A stretch of 64,000 bases of DNA, taken from NCBI GenBank assembly GCA_012295225.1, contig WMKK01000004.1, forward strand, positions 508,113 to 572,112, given 5' to 3'. Origin of the DNA: Ostreococcus mediterraneus. Its lineage: Eukaryota > Chlorophyta > Mamiellophyceae > Mamiellales > Bathycoccaceae. The notes beneath the pieces are model-generated. The model saw nothing but the letters and a program-made list of their open reading frames with translations, made no database searches and was not told the DNA's origin. Below, one piece after another: positions 55,925-64,000 of the stretch (position 1 is its first letter; every line of letters starts with the position of its first letter). The translations under genes and the position numbers were made by a program.

Positions 55925-56092
55925 CGCCAACGCGCACATCACTGCGCGCACATTTGTAATCGTATTATTAGCTGTACTAATAACGCGCCGTACGAGTTGT
56001 ACACCTTTGTAACATTGAAGCGTTCAGTAACATTGAAGCGTTTCCAAAACGCCGCGTAACCGCTTTCGCAGCCTCACTTCCAAGCGCGCATC

Positions 56093-56941
56093 ATGCGCGC
56101 CGCCGCCGCCGTCGTACCCCGCACCGTGCCCGCGACCGCGCACTGCAGACGAACGCTTCGCGGTGCGCACACCACCACGCACGCGTATGGAACGTCAGAT
56201 CCCACTGGGACGTGGACGGAAAAGCCACAAAACGCATTCGGAGCGCTGATTACCATGGCAAAAGGCCAACGCGAAGTCGTACAAGCCGGCACGCCTGCGC
56301 TTCGTAACGTTGCGCGCGAGGTTGACCCGTCGCGCATCGATAGCGGGGAGATTCAGGAACTCATCGCGGAGATGACAAGCGTGTGCCGGGCGCGTGGCGT
56401 TGGTTTAGCCGCGCCGCAGCTCGGAACTCAGTTGCGAGTCATCGTCCTCGAAGACACGACGGAAGGTATGTCGGACGTGAGCCCGGGTGAGCGCGCCGCA
56501 CAGCGTCGTGAGCCGTTCCCGATGAAAGTGATTATTAATCCGGTGCTTTCGCCCGTGGGTGATGCGAGCGCGGCGTTTTACGAAGGTTGTTTGAGCGTGG
56601 GCGGCTATCGCGCCGTCGTACGAAGGCACCTGCGCGTCAAGTGTCGAGGGCTGGCTGGAGACGGCTCGGTGGTTGATTTCGAAGCATCCGGTTGGATGGC
56701 TCGAATTCTCCAGCACGAGGTGGATCATTTGAATGGCGTGCTGTACACGGATCGCATGGAATCGAGGACGTTTCGCCGCGTCGATAAAATAAACGAGCCG
56801 CTGCCGCCCGACCATCCCGAGTTCGGCCCGACCGTGGTGCTCGGTGAGAGCTCAATTGCACCAAAATCATCAGCTGCGGCGCCGCTGAGCGCGGATGACC
56901 TCGAAAATCGCGCCAAAATGGGTCGGCGTCGAAAGCGTTAA
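56093..56941 (+). CDS. PDF1A: Peptide deformylase, organellar (PDF1A-like)
   Basis: This 282-residue protein has an N-terminal leader (about 40 residues, Ala/Arg/Thr-rich). The three deformylase motifs are intact: G-V-G-L-A-A-P-Q (102-109), E-G-C-L-S (164-168) and Q-H-E-V-D-H (207-212), giving the Cys and two His metal ligands. It removes the formyl group from nascent organelle-encoded proteins. The extended leader and the spacing favour the mitochondrial/plastid 1A type, but 1A and 1B cannot be separated with certainty by eye. Confidence 0.92.
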   Translation: MRAAAAVVPRTVPATAHCRRTLRGAHTTTHAYGTSDPTGTWTEKPQNAFGALITMAKGQREVVQAGTPALRNVAREVDPSRIDSGEIQELIAEMTSVCRARGVGLAAPQLGTQLRVIVLEDTTEGMSDVSPGERAAQRREPFPMKVIINPVLSPVGDASAAFYEGCLSVGGYRAVVRRHLRVKCRGLAGDGSVVDFEASGWMARILQHEVDHLNGVLYTDRMESRTFRRVDKINEPLPPDHPEFGPTVVLGESSIAPKSSAAAPLSADDLENRAKMGRRRKR

Positions 56942-57748
56942 ATCGAGCCGGCGGCCGCGACGCGTTTCTTCCACGTCGAGCGGACCCACGCTCTCATTCT
57001 CTGTGCTGCGATAGTCGTAGATTTTTGTAACAATGCATAGTTCAATCAGCACGACGGTACGCATCAAGAATCAGCAAAGTGGGGCTATCATTACGCGGGT
57101 TGATAGAAACGCCGCCGCGGCTCAGGTCTCGAGGTTTACGCCCCTCAAGCGCAAGCGTCACTTTCCGACTCGCACGCCCGCGCCCCACGCATCCGTGGTT
57201 CCGCGTGCGCACCGCATCAAAGCACCGTACTGCGGTATTGTGTACGCCGTGCGCGAGAGATTATCGCATCGCGCGAGCGTATACGCGAGCGAACGATTGA
57301 AAATTGTGGAGATCTCGAGGCGATTCAATCCTCAGTGAATTTCGTCGTAACACGCGACGGAACACGCTGGGTTTGGCGATAGTCGCGCGCTTTACGTGAG
57401 GTTTGTACGATTTGGAGAGTCGCCGCGTCGAACGGAGTTAGGCGCGTGTAGGGAACTTGGTCGTTCACAGCAGGTTGACCGCGTCGTCTCGAGGACGGGT
57501 GGCTCTTGATCGCGTTGGAGCGACACAAAGATAGGGACAGCAATTAGCACGGAGCGAATTAGACGATAACTACCCGACATTATCGGTGAATAGAACACAT
57601 TCAGTTGTTAGATTCTGTGTGCGCTCGACAGCGCGCTCTCGTATTACGCTCCGTTCAGACTTTTTCGATCGCGAGAGAGTATATAGACGACTGGCCAACG
57701 ACGTCGCGATCGCGAGAGTTTATTGCTTTGACACTTTTGAAGATCGAA
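56942..57748. other. Intergenic region upstream of PCF11
   Basis: This is 807 bases between two genes on the same strand, with visibly lower GC than the flanks. A 101-codon open frame (57033-57338) has no family resemblance and atypical composition, so I do not call it. The rest is AT-rich and probably holds the PCF11 promoter and leader. Confidence 0.4.
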
Positions 57749-59185
57749 ATGGCGGTTCGAGGAGAAGAATTCGATGAATACGCCTCCGCGTTGAGTGAAC
57801 TCGTGGTGAATAGCAAACCTATCATTAGCTCTCTTACTATGTTAGCGGGAGAAATTGCTGGAAAAGATGAAGCGCGCGCGGGCGCTATAGCAGATTTGAT
57901 CCGTGCGCACATCAAAAATTCCCCTGTGAAAAGCAAATTATGTGGATTTTATCTCTTAGATAGCGTGGTGAAAAATCTCAGAGGTCCTTTCGTTCGTATC
58001 TTTAGCAAAGGGTTGAGTGATTTATTCCTTCAAGCGTACGCTAGAGTCACCGACGCTCAAAAGAAGAGCATGGCTCACTTATTCGGTACTTGGAAAACAG
58101 TATTTCCTTCTAGCGTTTTAGATGAAATCGAGCCCGCCCTTACGCGAAGCGCACCGGCGGGCGTACGGCCGCCAGTGGCGCCATCAGGCGCGCCGCGTAT
58201 AGTGGCGCAACCGCCGGCGCAACAGTGGCAGCAGGCGCCAGCCGCGCAGCAGTGGGCACCTCCAGCTCAACAATGGACCGGAGCGTATCCTGCTGCAGTA
58301 CCGCAAGTGCAACAGCTGTATGGAGCGTATACGCAAGTTCCACCACCGCCCGTGCTCACAGGTGCCGCCGGAGGCTCACTTCTCGCCAACATGTTACAAA
58401 GTGGCAGTGGAGGAGATCTATCGGCCCTCATCGCATCACTCGAAGCCAAAAAAGCCTCACCAACAACATCACTCGCTGCGCCACAATTAGTGGCGAGACC
58501 TGGTGAGCTTCCGGTGTTGACGGCGGATTTCGACCCAAAGAAAGATTTGGGAGAACTTAGCAAGCGTCGCGAAGGCGTCATTCGATCCCTATACTTTGAA
58601 CTTCCATTACAATGCTCACAAACCGGACGACGCTTTCGCAGCCAGCCCGAGCTCGATGCTCATATGGACTGGCTCCACGCTCGTCGAAGACGTCGCAAAG
58701 AAGGAAAGGTGTGTCGCAAATGGTTTGTGGACATCACGGCTTGGCTCAAAGGCTTGAAGACGATGGCTGAAGACGCCGTGAACTTTTTCGGTGATGAAGA
58801 CCGAAAACCCGATGTAGATGCCAAGACAGTCATACAAGAAGAACTTGACAACGTCAGCGTTCCCGTGGATGAATCGCGGCCAACGTGTGCGCTGTCTGGA
58901 GAGACATTTGAGACATTTTGGAACGAAAAAGAGCAAGAGTGGCACTATCGCGGAGCGACCTTTCTCGATCGGGCCATCGGCGGAGCAAAGAAAGGTTCTA
59001 TCGTGCTCGCTCGCGCTGTACCTAAAAAGGCTACTCGTGCGGCAAAGAGTACGAAGGCTTCCGCTGCAGTTGCGGTGAAAGCCGAGGCGCCAGCAGCGGG
59101 TCGTCGCAGCGCGCGCGCGAGCGTGAAATCCAAAGCCGACGAGCCCGCGGAGAGCCCGAGCCCAGCGAAACGTCGACGAACGTAA
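57749..59185 (+). CDS. PCF11: PCF11-like cleavage/polyadenylation factor
   Basis: The product has 478 residues from the ATG at 57749. The N-terminal CID (about 8-130) binds the RNA polymerase II tail, with S-A-L-S-E-L-V-V-N-S-K-P-I-I, Y-L-L-D-S-V-V-K-N and L-F-G-T-W-K-T-V-F-P. A Gln/Pro/Ala-rich linker follows. A first zinc motif (L-Q-C-S-Q-T-G-R-R-F, H-M-D-W-L-H) comes next, then a second region C-A-L-S-G-E-T-F-E-T-F-W-N. The Lys/Ala tail ends in K-R-R-R. It couples transcription termination to 3'-end processing. The N-terminal third uses more A/T-ending codons than neighbouring genes. Confidence 0.9.
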   Translation: MAVRGEEFDEYASALSELVVNSKPIISSLTMLAGEIAGKDEARAGAIADLIRAHIKNSPVKSKLCGFYLLDSVVKNLRGPFVRIFSKGLSDLFLQAYARVTDAQKKSMAHLFGTWKTVFPSSVLDEIEPALTRSAPAGVRPPVAPSGAPRIVAQPPAQQWQQAPAAQQWAPPAQQWTGAYPAAVPQVQQLYGAYTQVPPPPVLTGAAGGSLLANMLQSGSGGDLSALIASLEAKKASPTTSLAAPQLVARPGELPVLTADFDPKKDLGELSKRREGVIRSLYFELPLQCSQTGRRFRSQPELDAHMDWLHARRRRRKEGKVCRKWFVDITAWLKGLKTMAEDAVNFFGDEDRKPDVDAKTVIQEELDNVSVPVDESRPTCALSGETFETFWNEKEQEWHYRGATFLDRAIGGAKKGSIVLARAVPKKATRAAKSTKASAAVAVKAEAPAAGRRSARASVKSKADEPAESPSPAKRRRT

Positions 59186-59320
59186 CGCGCACGTACTCCT
59201 CACATAACATAGATCTATATTAGCCATGAAACGATTACTTAGATGCAGCACGCGTGCAGAGGTGAAATCTTAAGCTACCGATACATACAGTTTCGTTCAA
59301 TAACAAACAATAATCTTCAA

Positions 59321-60007
59321 TTAGTCATCCTCCTCCTCCATATTCTTCGCCGCCGCCTCCGCCTTGGCTTGCGAATCAAATCGCGCAAGATCAAGCTCGT
59401 CATACATTTCTTTCGGCACCCCGCCCATTTCGACGTAATAATACCCATCTTTCGCTTCCCAAGACACGAGCGGACGCGAGCTCTCAGTCTCCACCATGTC
59501 GCTCTTCGCAAAACTTGTCTCGTACGTCGACGCATTCCACGCAAACTTTGTCGCCTTGACGACACCCCGATCGTCGATCACCATCGTTTTCACGTACGGC
59601 GATATAAACCACTGCAACAACGCGGTGGTGAACCCGCCGAAACTAATCACCGTCGCGCTCACCGCCGCCTTTGCCTCAAACGCCATCTCGGGCTGGGACA
59701 GCTCCAAAAACATCGGGCACCCCACCGCGGTCACCGCGAGAGAGCCGAGTGACAATAATTTCACCTTGCGCACGGTGTCCGCGAGCGCTGCGGTGTACAT
59801 TGCGCGAGAGGCGTGTGATTTGTCATCGAGAGCACCATCACCGCCACTATCGCCATCGCGCTTCGCCGGCGCTGACGTGGACGCGCTCGCGAACGAACGC
59901 GCGTGAGACGACGACGACGACGCGAACGAAAACGATGATGACGACGACGACGTCGTCGTCGTCGTCAGCGCTCGCGATGCGAGCCGGCGGAACGCGTGCG
60001 TGGACAT
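59321..60007 (-). CDS. TMEM70-family mitochondrial assembly factor
   Basis: The product has 228 residues from the ATG at 60007. A Ser/Thr/Ala-rich leader of about 50 residues is followed by K-V-K-L-L-S-L-G-S-L-A-V-T-A, the first membrane hairpin. A second hydrophobic stretch is V-S-A-T-V-I-S-F-G-G-F-T-T-A-L-L-Q-W-F. I-S-P-Y-V-K, T-K-F-A-W and a matrix domain complete the pattern. TMEM70 relatives assist assembly of ATP synthase and complex I in the inner mitochondrial membrane. The tail is acidic. Confidence 0.82.
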   Translation of the reverse strand: MSTHAFRRLASRALTTTTTSSSSSSFSFASSSSSHARSFASASTSAPAKRDGDSGGDGALDDKSHASRAMYTAALADTVRKVKLLSLGSLAVTAVGCPMFLELSQPEMAFEAKAAVSATVISFGGFTTALLQWFISPYVKTMVIDDRGVVKATKFAWNASTYETSFAKSDMVETESSRPLVSWEAKDGYYYVEMGGVPKEMYDELDLARFDSQAKAEAAAKNMEEEDD

Positions 60008-60080
60008 CGCGCGGCGCACTTTGAGGCTGCATCTTTGCGCGCGCTGGCGCACGACTGCGCCGCACACGCACGCGCGCTCG

Positions 60081-60542
60081 ATGACGGATGGCGCGCCAGC
60101 GCTCGCAGACGCGCGCACGGCGGAACAATTCTTTGCCGAAGCCGTGCGCGCGGGCACGTACGACTCTCCAGCGCTCGCACGGTGTCGCAAAGGTGCGTTT
60201 CCAAAGCTCGGCGCATTCACGTGCGAGCTCGAGGTGACGTCAGAGTTGACGAATCGCTTCGGCACGCTCCACGGTGGGTGCGTGGCGACGCTAGTAGACG
60301 TTCTCACGACTGTGGCGCTGTTGACGGTGACCAAGCAAGGCGGGGTGTCGACGGATTTGAATGTGAGCTACTGCGCGCCCGCGCCGACGGGCTCGCGAGT
60401 GTTGATTACGTGCGAGGTGCTCAAGGTTGGGAAGACTTTAGCGTGGATGGAGTGCGTGTTGAAGAACGAGGATGGTGATGTGATCGCCACTGGGCGGCAT
60501 ACGAAGTTCTTGCCGGTGGCGATGCCGGTGTCAAAGTTATAG
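60081..60542 (+). CDS. Hotdog-fold acyl-CoA thioesterase (ACOT13-like)
   Basis: The product has 153 residues from the ATG at 60081. The single hotdog domain contains T-N-R-F-G-T-L-H-G-G-C-V-A-T-L-V-D, whose H-G-G and Asp are the active-site signature. S-T-D-L-N-V-S-Y and A-T-G-R-H-T-K-F complete it. An in-frame ATG at 60000 would add an Arg-rich leader like a mitochondrial presequence, but it would overlap the start of the divergent TMEM70-like gene by 8 bases. The enzyme hydrolyses medium- or long-chain acyl-CoA. Confidence 0.85.
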   Translation: MTDGAPALADARTAEQFFAEAVRAGTYDSPALARCRKGAFPKLGAFTCELEVTSELTNRFGTLHGGCVATLVDVLTTVALLTVTKQGGVSTDLNVSYCAPAPTGSRVLITCEVLKVGKTLAWMECVLKNEDGDVIATGRHTKFLPVAMPVSKL

Positions 60543-60763
60543 TTGGATTGGGCCGCGCGAGTCGCGCGTTTGGCGCAGATTACATTTAGAGTTGGAAAAG
60601 CCGCATAGAAACGAAATTTATAATTGTAGTACATCTTACGAGAGTGTTTTATTGAATGTCTATGAATACGCTACGATGAAATACTTGCGCCATCGGTTGT
60701 TGGCGCAAAAGCTAAGAAGACTACGGCGACACAAAGAGACACGACGCGACTCAAAGCTCGCTC

Positions 60764-61771
60764 CTAATCCGACGTTTTTGTCGTGCGCACGAATGCAGAC
60801 GACGTCGGGAACGAACTCGGACTAAGCTCGAGCTCGGTGTCGAACGTCTCACACACTTTGAGCAAGGCGGCGTGATGTTCGCCGAGCGATTTCTTCAAGA
60901 CGTCTATGTCCGCCTTTGTCGCCGCCTCCCGACGCGCTCGTAACATCCCGCGCTCCTCAATTTGCTGCAAGCGAGCTTGCTGCGCCTTCATTGCTTGCGC
61001 AGTCGCACTCACAGAGCTCGCCAGAGCGCGCTCGCGTTCTTCTCGCGAGGAATCAGAGTCGCGCTCAAGATGCGCCAACCGACGGTTTTGATGCTCCGCG
61101 TTTGTCTTACTCCATCTGGCCAGCTCGCGCATATCGTTCGCCAATCCGCCCACTTCTTCAGCCTTACTCGCCGCTACTTCAGCGCGCGCCGACGCCCGCC
61201 GCACGGCTTCTATCTCCTCTCGTAACGTCGCTTCGCCATCCTCGGCGCGTTTTTGCACCTCTGCCAACGCGCGTTCGCGCGCCTCGTCTCGCTCCTCTAA
61301 CGCCTTCACGCACGCCAACGCATCTCGCACCGTATCCTCCGTCCTCAAAAACTCATTTCGAACATCCTTGACGTACGTCAACGCTTCGCTCACGCGCCCA
61401 TCAACCGCGCGAGCGTCTCTTCGCGCGCGCTCCGCATCCGCCTCCCGCGCCGCCGCGCCTCGCGCCACCCTTCGCACCTCCTCCACCGCCACCTCCACTC
61501 CAGCTCGAATATTCTCGCGCTCGCGCTCCCATCTCGCGTGATCTGCTCTCAATTCCTCCATCGCGTCCCGAAACGCGTGCGCCAAGCCATCGAATGCGTG
61601 CGTGAGTGCATCCACAGCTTTTCCATGCGACGCACTCGTCGACGCCTGTGCGCGCGTGTCGCGCTCGAGCGCGCGCACGCGACCGTCGAGCGCGCGCAAC
61701 GCGCTCCCTACGGTGTGTTTTCGCGGTTCGCCCTCGAACGCGCGCGCGTCGTCCGCGGCGTGGCGCGTCAT
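60764..61771 (-). CDS. Long coiled-coil protein of unknown function
   Basis: The product has 335 residues from the ATG at 61771 (another at 61870). Most of the protein (about 30-290) is a heptad-like helix dominated by Ala, Arg and Glu. The leucine spacing favours a coiled coil. A final L-E-L-S-P-S-S-F tail is unstructured. No enzymatic motif or targeting signal was seen. Structural or tethering roles are possible but nothing specific supports one. Confidence 0.65.
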   Translation of the reverse strand: MTRHAADDARAFEGEPRKHTVGSALRALDGRVRALERDTRAQASTSASHGKAVDALTHAFDGLAHAFRDAMEELRADHARWERERENIRAGVEVAVEEVRRVARGAAAREADAERARRDARAVDGRVSEALTYVKDVRNEFLRTEDTVRDALACVKALEERDEARERALAEVQKRAEDGEATLREEIEAVRRASARAEVAASKAEEVGGLANDMRELARWSKTNAEHQNRRLAHLERDSDSSREERERALASSVSATAQAMKAQQARLQQIEERGMLRARREAATKADIDVLKKSLGEHHAALLKVCETFDTELELSPSSFPTSSAFVRTTKTSD

Positions 61772-61925
61772 TTTCTGGCGACAGCTGCGCGCCGCGGAGG
61801 TACAACAGCTTTTTTTAGTCAAGTCCAGAAGAACGGTCTCAGGATGTTTTCCGGGTTGGAGATGAAACAATCGCGAGGTTTATTTTGCGCACCCAAAACT
61901 TTACTCAACTTACGTATCTCATATG

Positions 61926-63132
61926 TTACAAATCCGGTGTCGCGCCATCGTCAAACTCGTTCGTGAAATCCGACTCGAGCCATCGCCGTCGACCGTCCGC
62001 GCTCGCCGAAGGGTGCGGGCGCAATGCTGGTGTGAATTCGCCCCAGTACGCGCTCAAGTCCGTATTCGAGTACCAACGCACGGTTTCCGCGAGGCCGACG
62101 TCCCAGGACTTTTCTTGTCGCCATCCAAGCGCTAAAAGCTTCGAGCAATCGATGAAATATCTTCGGTCGTTGAAGACTCTATCGCTCACGTGCTCGATGG
62201 TCGTTTCCGGGTCGCGATCAAGGAGCCCACAGACATCCCGAGCGACGGACAAGACCGTCCGCTCTTCACGCGAGCCGATGTTATAAATCTGTGCCGTCGT
62301 CCCGCGGTGGAGAATGACGTCAAACGCCGAAGACGCATCGTCGACGTGCATGTACGAACGCGTCGCGGCGCCGTCGCCGTGTATCGCAATCTTTTCTCCG
62401 CTTTTCGCGAGGATTGAAAACTTTGGAATCGCCTTTTCTGGATACTGATTCGGCCCGTACACGTTGTTTCCGCGAGTGATGATGTACGGCAATCCGTACG
62501 ATCGTCCGTACGCCATGACGAGCATCTCCGCGCCCGCCTTTGTCGCGGCGTACGGGTTGGTCGGCGTCAGGAGCGTCGCGTGCTCGGTGTTTGAATCCGT
62601 GAGGTTTTCCCCGTATACCTCATCCGTGGACACGTGCAAGAATCGTCGAATTTTGGTCGTCTTCGCTCGCACGCACGCCTCGAGTAACGCGTGCGTACCC
62701 TCGATGTTATTCTTCGTGAACTCGTACGAGTTCCCAAACGAGTTGTCCACGTGACTCTGCGCGGCGAAGTGCATGACCGTGTCGATGCGCTCGCTGTGCA
62801 AGACGTAACTCAATAAATCAAAAGAACGCACATCGCCCTTCACGAACCGCACGTTCGCGTATTCTCTCGCGCCCTCGAGATTTTTCAAGCTCGAGCAATA
62901 GTCGAGCTTGTCCAGGATGACAATCTGTGACGCGCGCGCCGCGACGACGCGTCGTTCGCCGTCAGTCCTTCCGCGCACGAGATCACCGCACGCTCCGCGC
63001 GTCGCTTCACGCACGCGTGTACGAGATCAACATCGCCGCGCGCCGCACCGTGTACTCCGCATGCCGCGACGCGAGGCGCTCGGCGACGTGCGAGCCGATG
63101 AAGCCGGCGCCACCGGTGAGAAGGATGCGCAT
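61926..63132 (-). CDS. RHM: UDP-glucose 4,6-dehydratase (RHM N-domain type, 2 exons)
   Basis: My model has exons 63132-63049 and 62924-61926 and gives 360 residues. Exon 1 encodes M-R-I-L-L-T-G-G-A-G-F-I-G-S-H-V, the nucleotide-binding glycine motif. The 124-base intron (GTGCG...CACAG, branch site GACTGACG) joins H-A-E-Y-T to I-V-I-L-D-K-L-D-Y-C-S. Further motifs are A-A-Q-S-H-V-D-N-S, the S-T-D-E-V-Y-G catalytic signature and N-P-Y-A-A-T-K-A with the YxxxK pair. The enzyme makes the 4-keto-6-deoxy intermediate of UDP-rhamnose. Plant RHM proteins continue with an epimerase/reductase domain, which is absent here. Confidence 0.92.
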
Positions 63133-63594
63133 GCGACCCTTCGCGTCGGCCGGGCTACGGCTCGATCGCGCGCCGCGTCGACGCGCGCGTTCCCACCGCG
63201 CGCGCGAACGTCGCCCGACGCGCTCGACGTGCACGCCTCGCCTCGCCCAGTGCCGCCGCGCGCGCGCGCGCGCGCGAACGCGAACGCGAACGCGAACGGC
63301 ATCGCGCGCGACCACGGTCAGGCGCGACGTCAAGCGGGCCGTAGTGTGCGTGATATATGTCCCATGAGAGCGTTCGATAGCGCCACGCGCATGTATTCGT
63401 CGCGAGCTGTGCGGGAATGTCAATACTATATCGTGATCCAGGGAATCATGCGCGATACCACGTCCGCCAACGCAGGCGTGCGGCCTCGGCGACGCACGCC
63501 CCATAGTCAGGAGGCTGTAGCGGGGAGTCACCCGTCTGCTGTCCTGTGTTGGCGGTATGCATATGCACAAATGGTATGCATATGCATATGCACG

Positions 63595-63617
63595 TGCATA
63601 TGCAGGATGCACGCCCC
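63595..63617 (+). repeat. 23-base direct repeat, copy 1
   Basis: An exact 23-base match recurs at 63911-63933. It starts tgcatatgcagg and ends cacgcccc. The palindromic tgcatatgca forms its left part. Confidence 0.9.
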
Positions 63618-63910
63618 CCACACGTGCATACGGCCATAGAAAAACGACTTTTATGTGGGGCATGATTTTTAGAAATACATTGATACTCTAATAATTACGT
63701 AAGTACTGGACGACATGACTGGTCATTTTAAGGTACGCGACGAGGGGTAACTAGGGTTCAGAAAAAGGGTTTACCCGGCGCATGTTTACACGATCGGTGC
63801 GCAAAACACTCGTATTTAACACCATATGCACGGTATGTAGTACTCAAACGGTACATTACATAAGCTTATGATGTGTTAAGTATGGTATGCATGCATATAC
63901 AGGCCCGGCC

Positions 63911-63933
63911 TGCATATGCAGGATGCACGCCCC
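63911..63933 (+). repeat. 23-base direct repeat, copy 2
   Basis: This is the exact second copy of 63595-63617. It is followed 12 bases later by tccgccaacgcag, which also occurs at 63463-63475, 119 bases before copy 1. Confidence 0.9.
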
Positions 63934-64000
63934 TAGTATGCTGATTCCGCCAACGCAGCTGCTGTCCGCTGTCTGGTGTCGAGGCGTTTTTTTTTCGATA

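Larger units (their letters stand above)
63133..64000. other. Gene-free, AT-richer terminal region with short repeats
   Basis: This is 868 bases beyond RHM. The first 230 bases are GC-rich RHM upstream sequence, including a CG run and four aacgcg-type units near 63257-63298. From about 63400 GC falls and the sequence is full of TGCATATGCA-like palindromes. Two short sequence blocks are each repeated once. No coding frame with gene-like composition was seen on either strand. Confidence 0.65.

Noticed and set aside
57033-57338. 101-codon open frame between PDF and PCF11
   Set aside because: It has no similarity to any family, a composition unlike real neighbours, and several equally long frames on both strands nearby.
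63750-63772. agggttcagaaaaagggttta as a degenerate telomere
   Set aside because: There are only two loose TTAGGG-like units with no array, so it does not support a chromosome end.
1-64000. tRNA and snRNA genes
   Set aside because: I looked for T-loop GGTTCRA contexts and for U6-like starts. Only isolated GTTCGA words inside coding regions were seen; a covariance-model search would be decisive.

Overview
The window is nuclear DNA from a very compact, GC-rich green-algal genome, most likely a picoplanktonic prasinophyte of the Mamiellales (Ostreococcus-like). The reasons are these. There are about 46 protein genes in 64 kb, mostly intronless and on both strands. Several products are plant-lineage types: a photosystem I antenna protein, COX5C, an ISA2-type isoamylase, UDP-glucose 4,6-dehydratase, a PsbP-domain protein and a chloroplast trigger factor. 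There is also an eEF3-type translation factor and a glutathione peroxidase with an in-frame UGA. No tRNA, rRNA, CRISPR array or complete transposon was recognised.

Layout. 1-5.3 kb: tail of an acidic protein, DPM2, an RNF14-type E3 ligase, a Bud20/ZNF593-like protein, an ALKBH8-like oxygenase, Fes1/HspBP1 and a small plastid membrane protein. 5.4-15.5 kb: plastid trigger factor, an AlgH/DUF179 protein, a basic protein, inositol-3-phosphate synthase, LHCA1 and a catalytically dead isoamylase. 15.7-31 kb: eEF3, mRNA capping enzyme, QTRT2, a PfkB-kinase/TPR fusion, an OXLD1-like protein, DPH4, a 970-residue orphan and a coiled-coil protein. 31-45.9 kb: CLC channel, Bin3/MePCE methyltransferase, a small two-exon gene, PEX12, COX5C, CGR1, a 2OG oxygenase-like protein, IWS1, an SGNH hydrolase, glyoxalase I, a PsbP-domain protein, EF-Ts and CIA30. 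46.3-63.1 kb: RRP41, an RNase H/REXO4 fusion, an FNR-like reductase, a large bestrophin, selenoprotein GPX, DXO/RAI1, peptide deformylase, PCF11, a TMEM70-like protein, a thioesterase, a coiled-coil protein and UDP-glucose 4,6-dehydratase. 63.1-64 kb is AT-richer, gene-free and carries short repeats.

Functional groupings are those of housekeeping chromosome rather than operons. They include RNA capping and decapping (capping enzyme, Bin3, DXO), RNA processing (RRP41, PCF11, CGR1, IWS1), translation and tRNA modification (eEF3, DPH4, QTRT2, ALKBH8, EF-Ts, PDF), plastid functions and mitochondrial assembly (COX5C, CIA30, TMEM70). Several genes had to be assembled across introns: Fes1, MIPS, LHCA1, COX5C, DXO, RHM and a small unknown gene. 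Most of these introns begin GTGCG and all carry a CTGAC or CTAAC branch site. The strongest single observation is the UGA-interrupted glutathione peroxidase followed by a matching SECIS-like hairpin. The two domain fusions, PfkB-TPR and RNase H-REXO4, come next.
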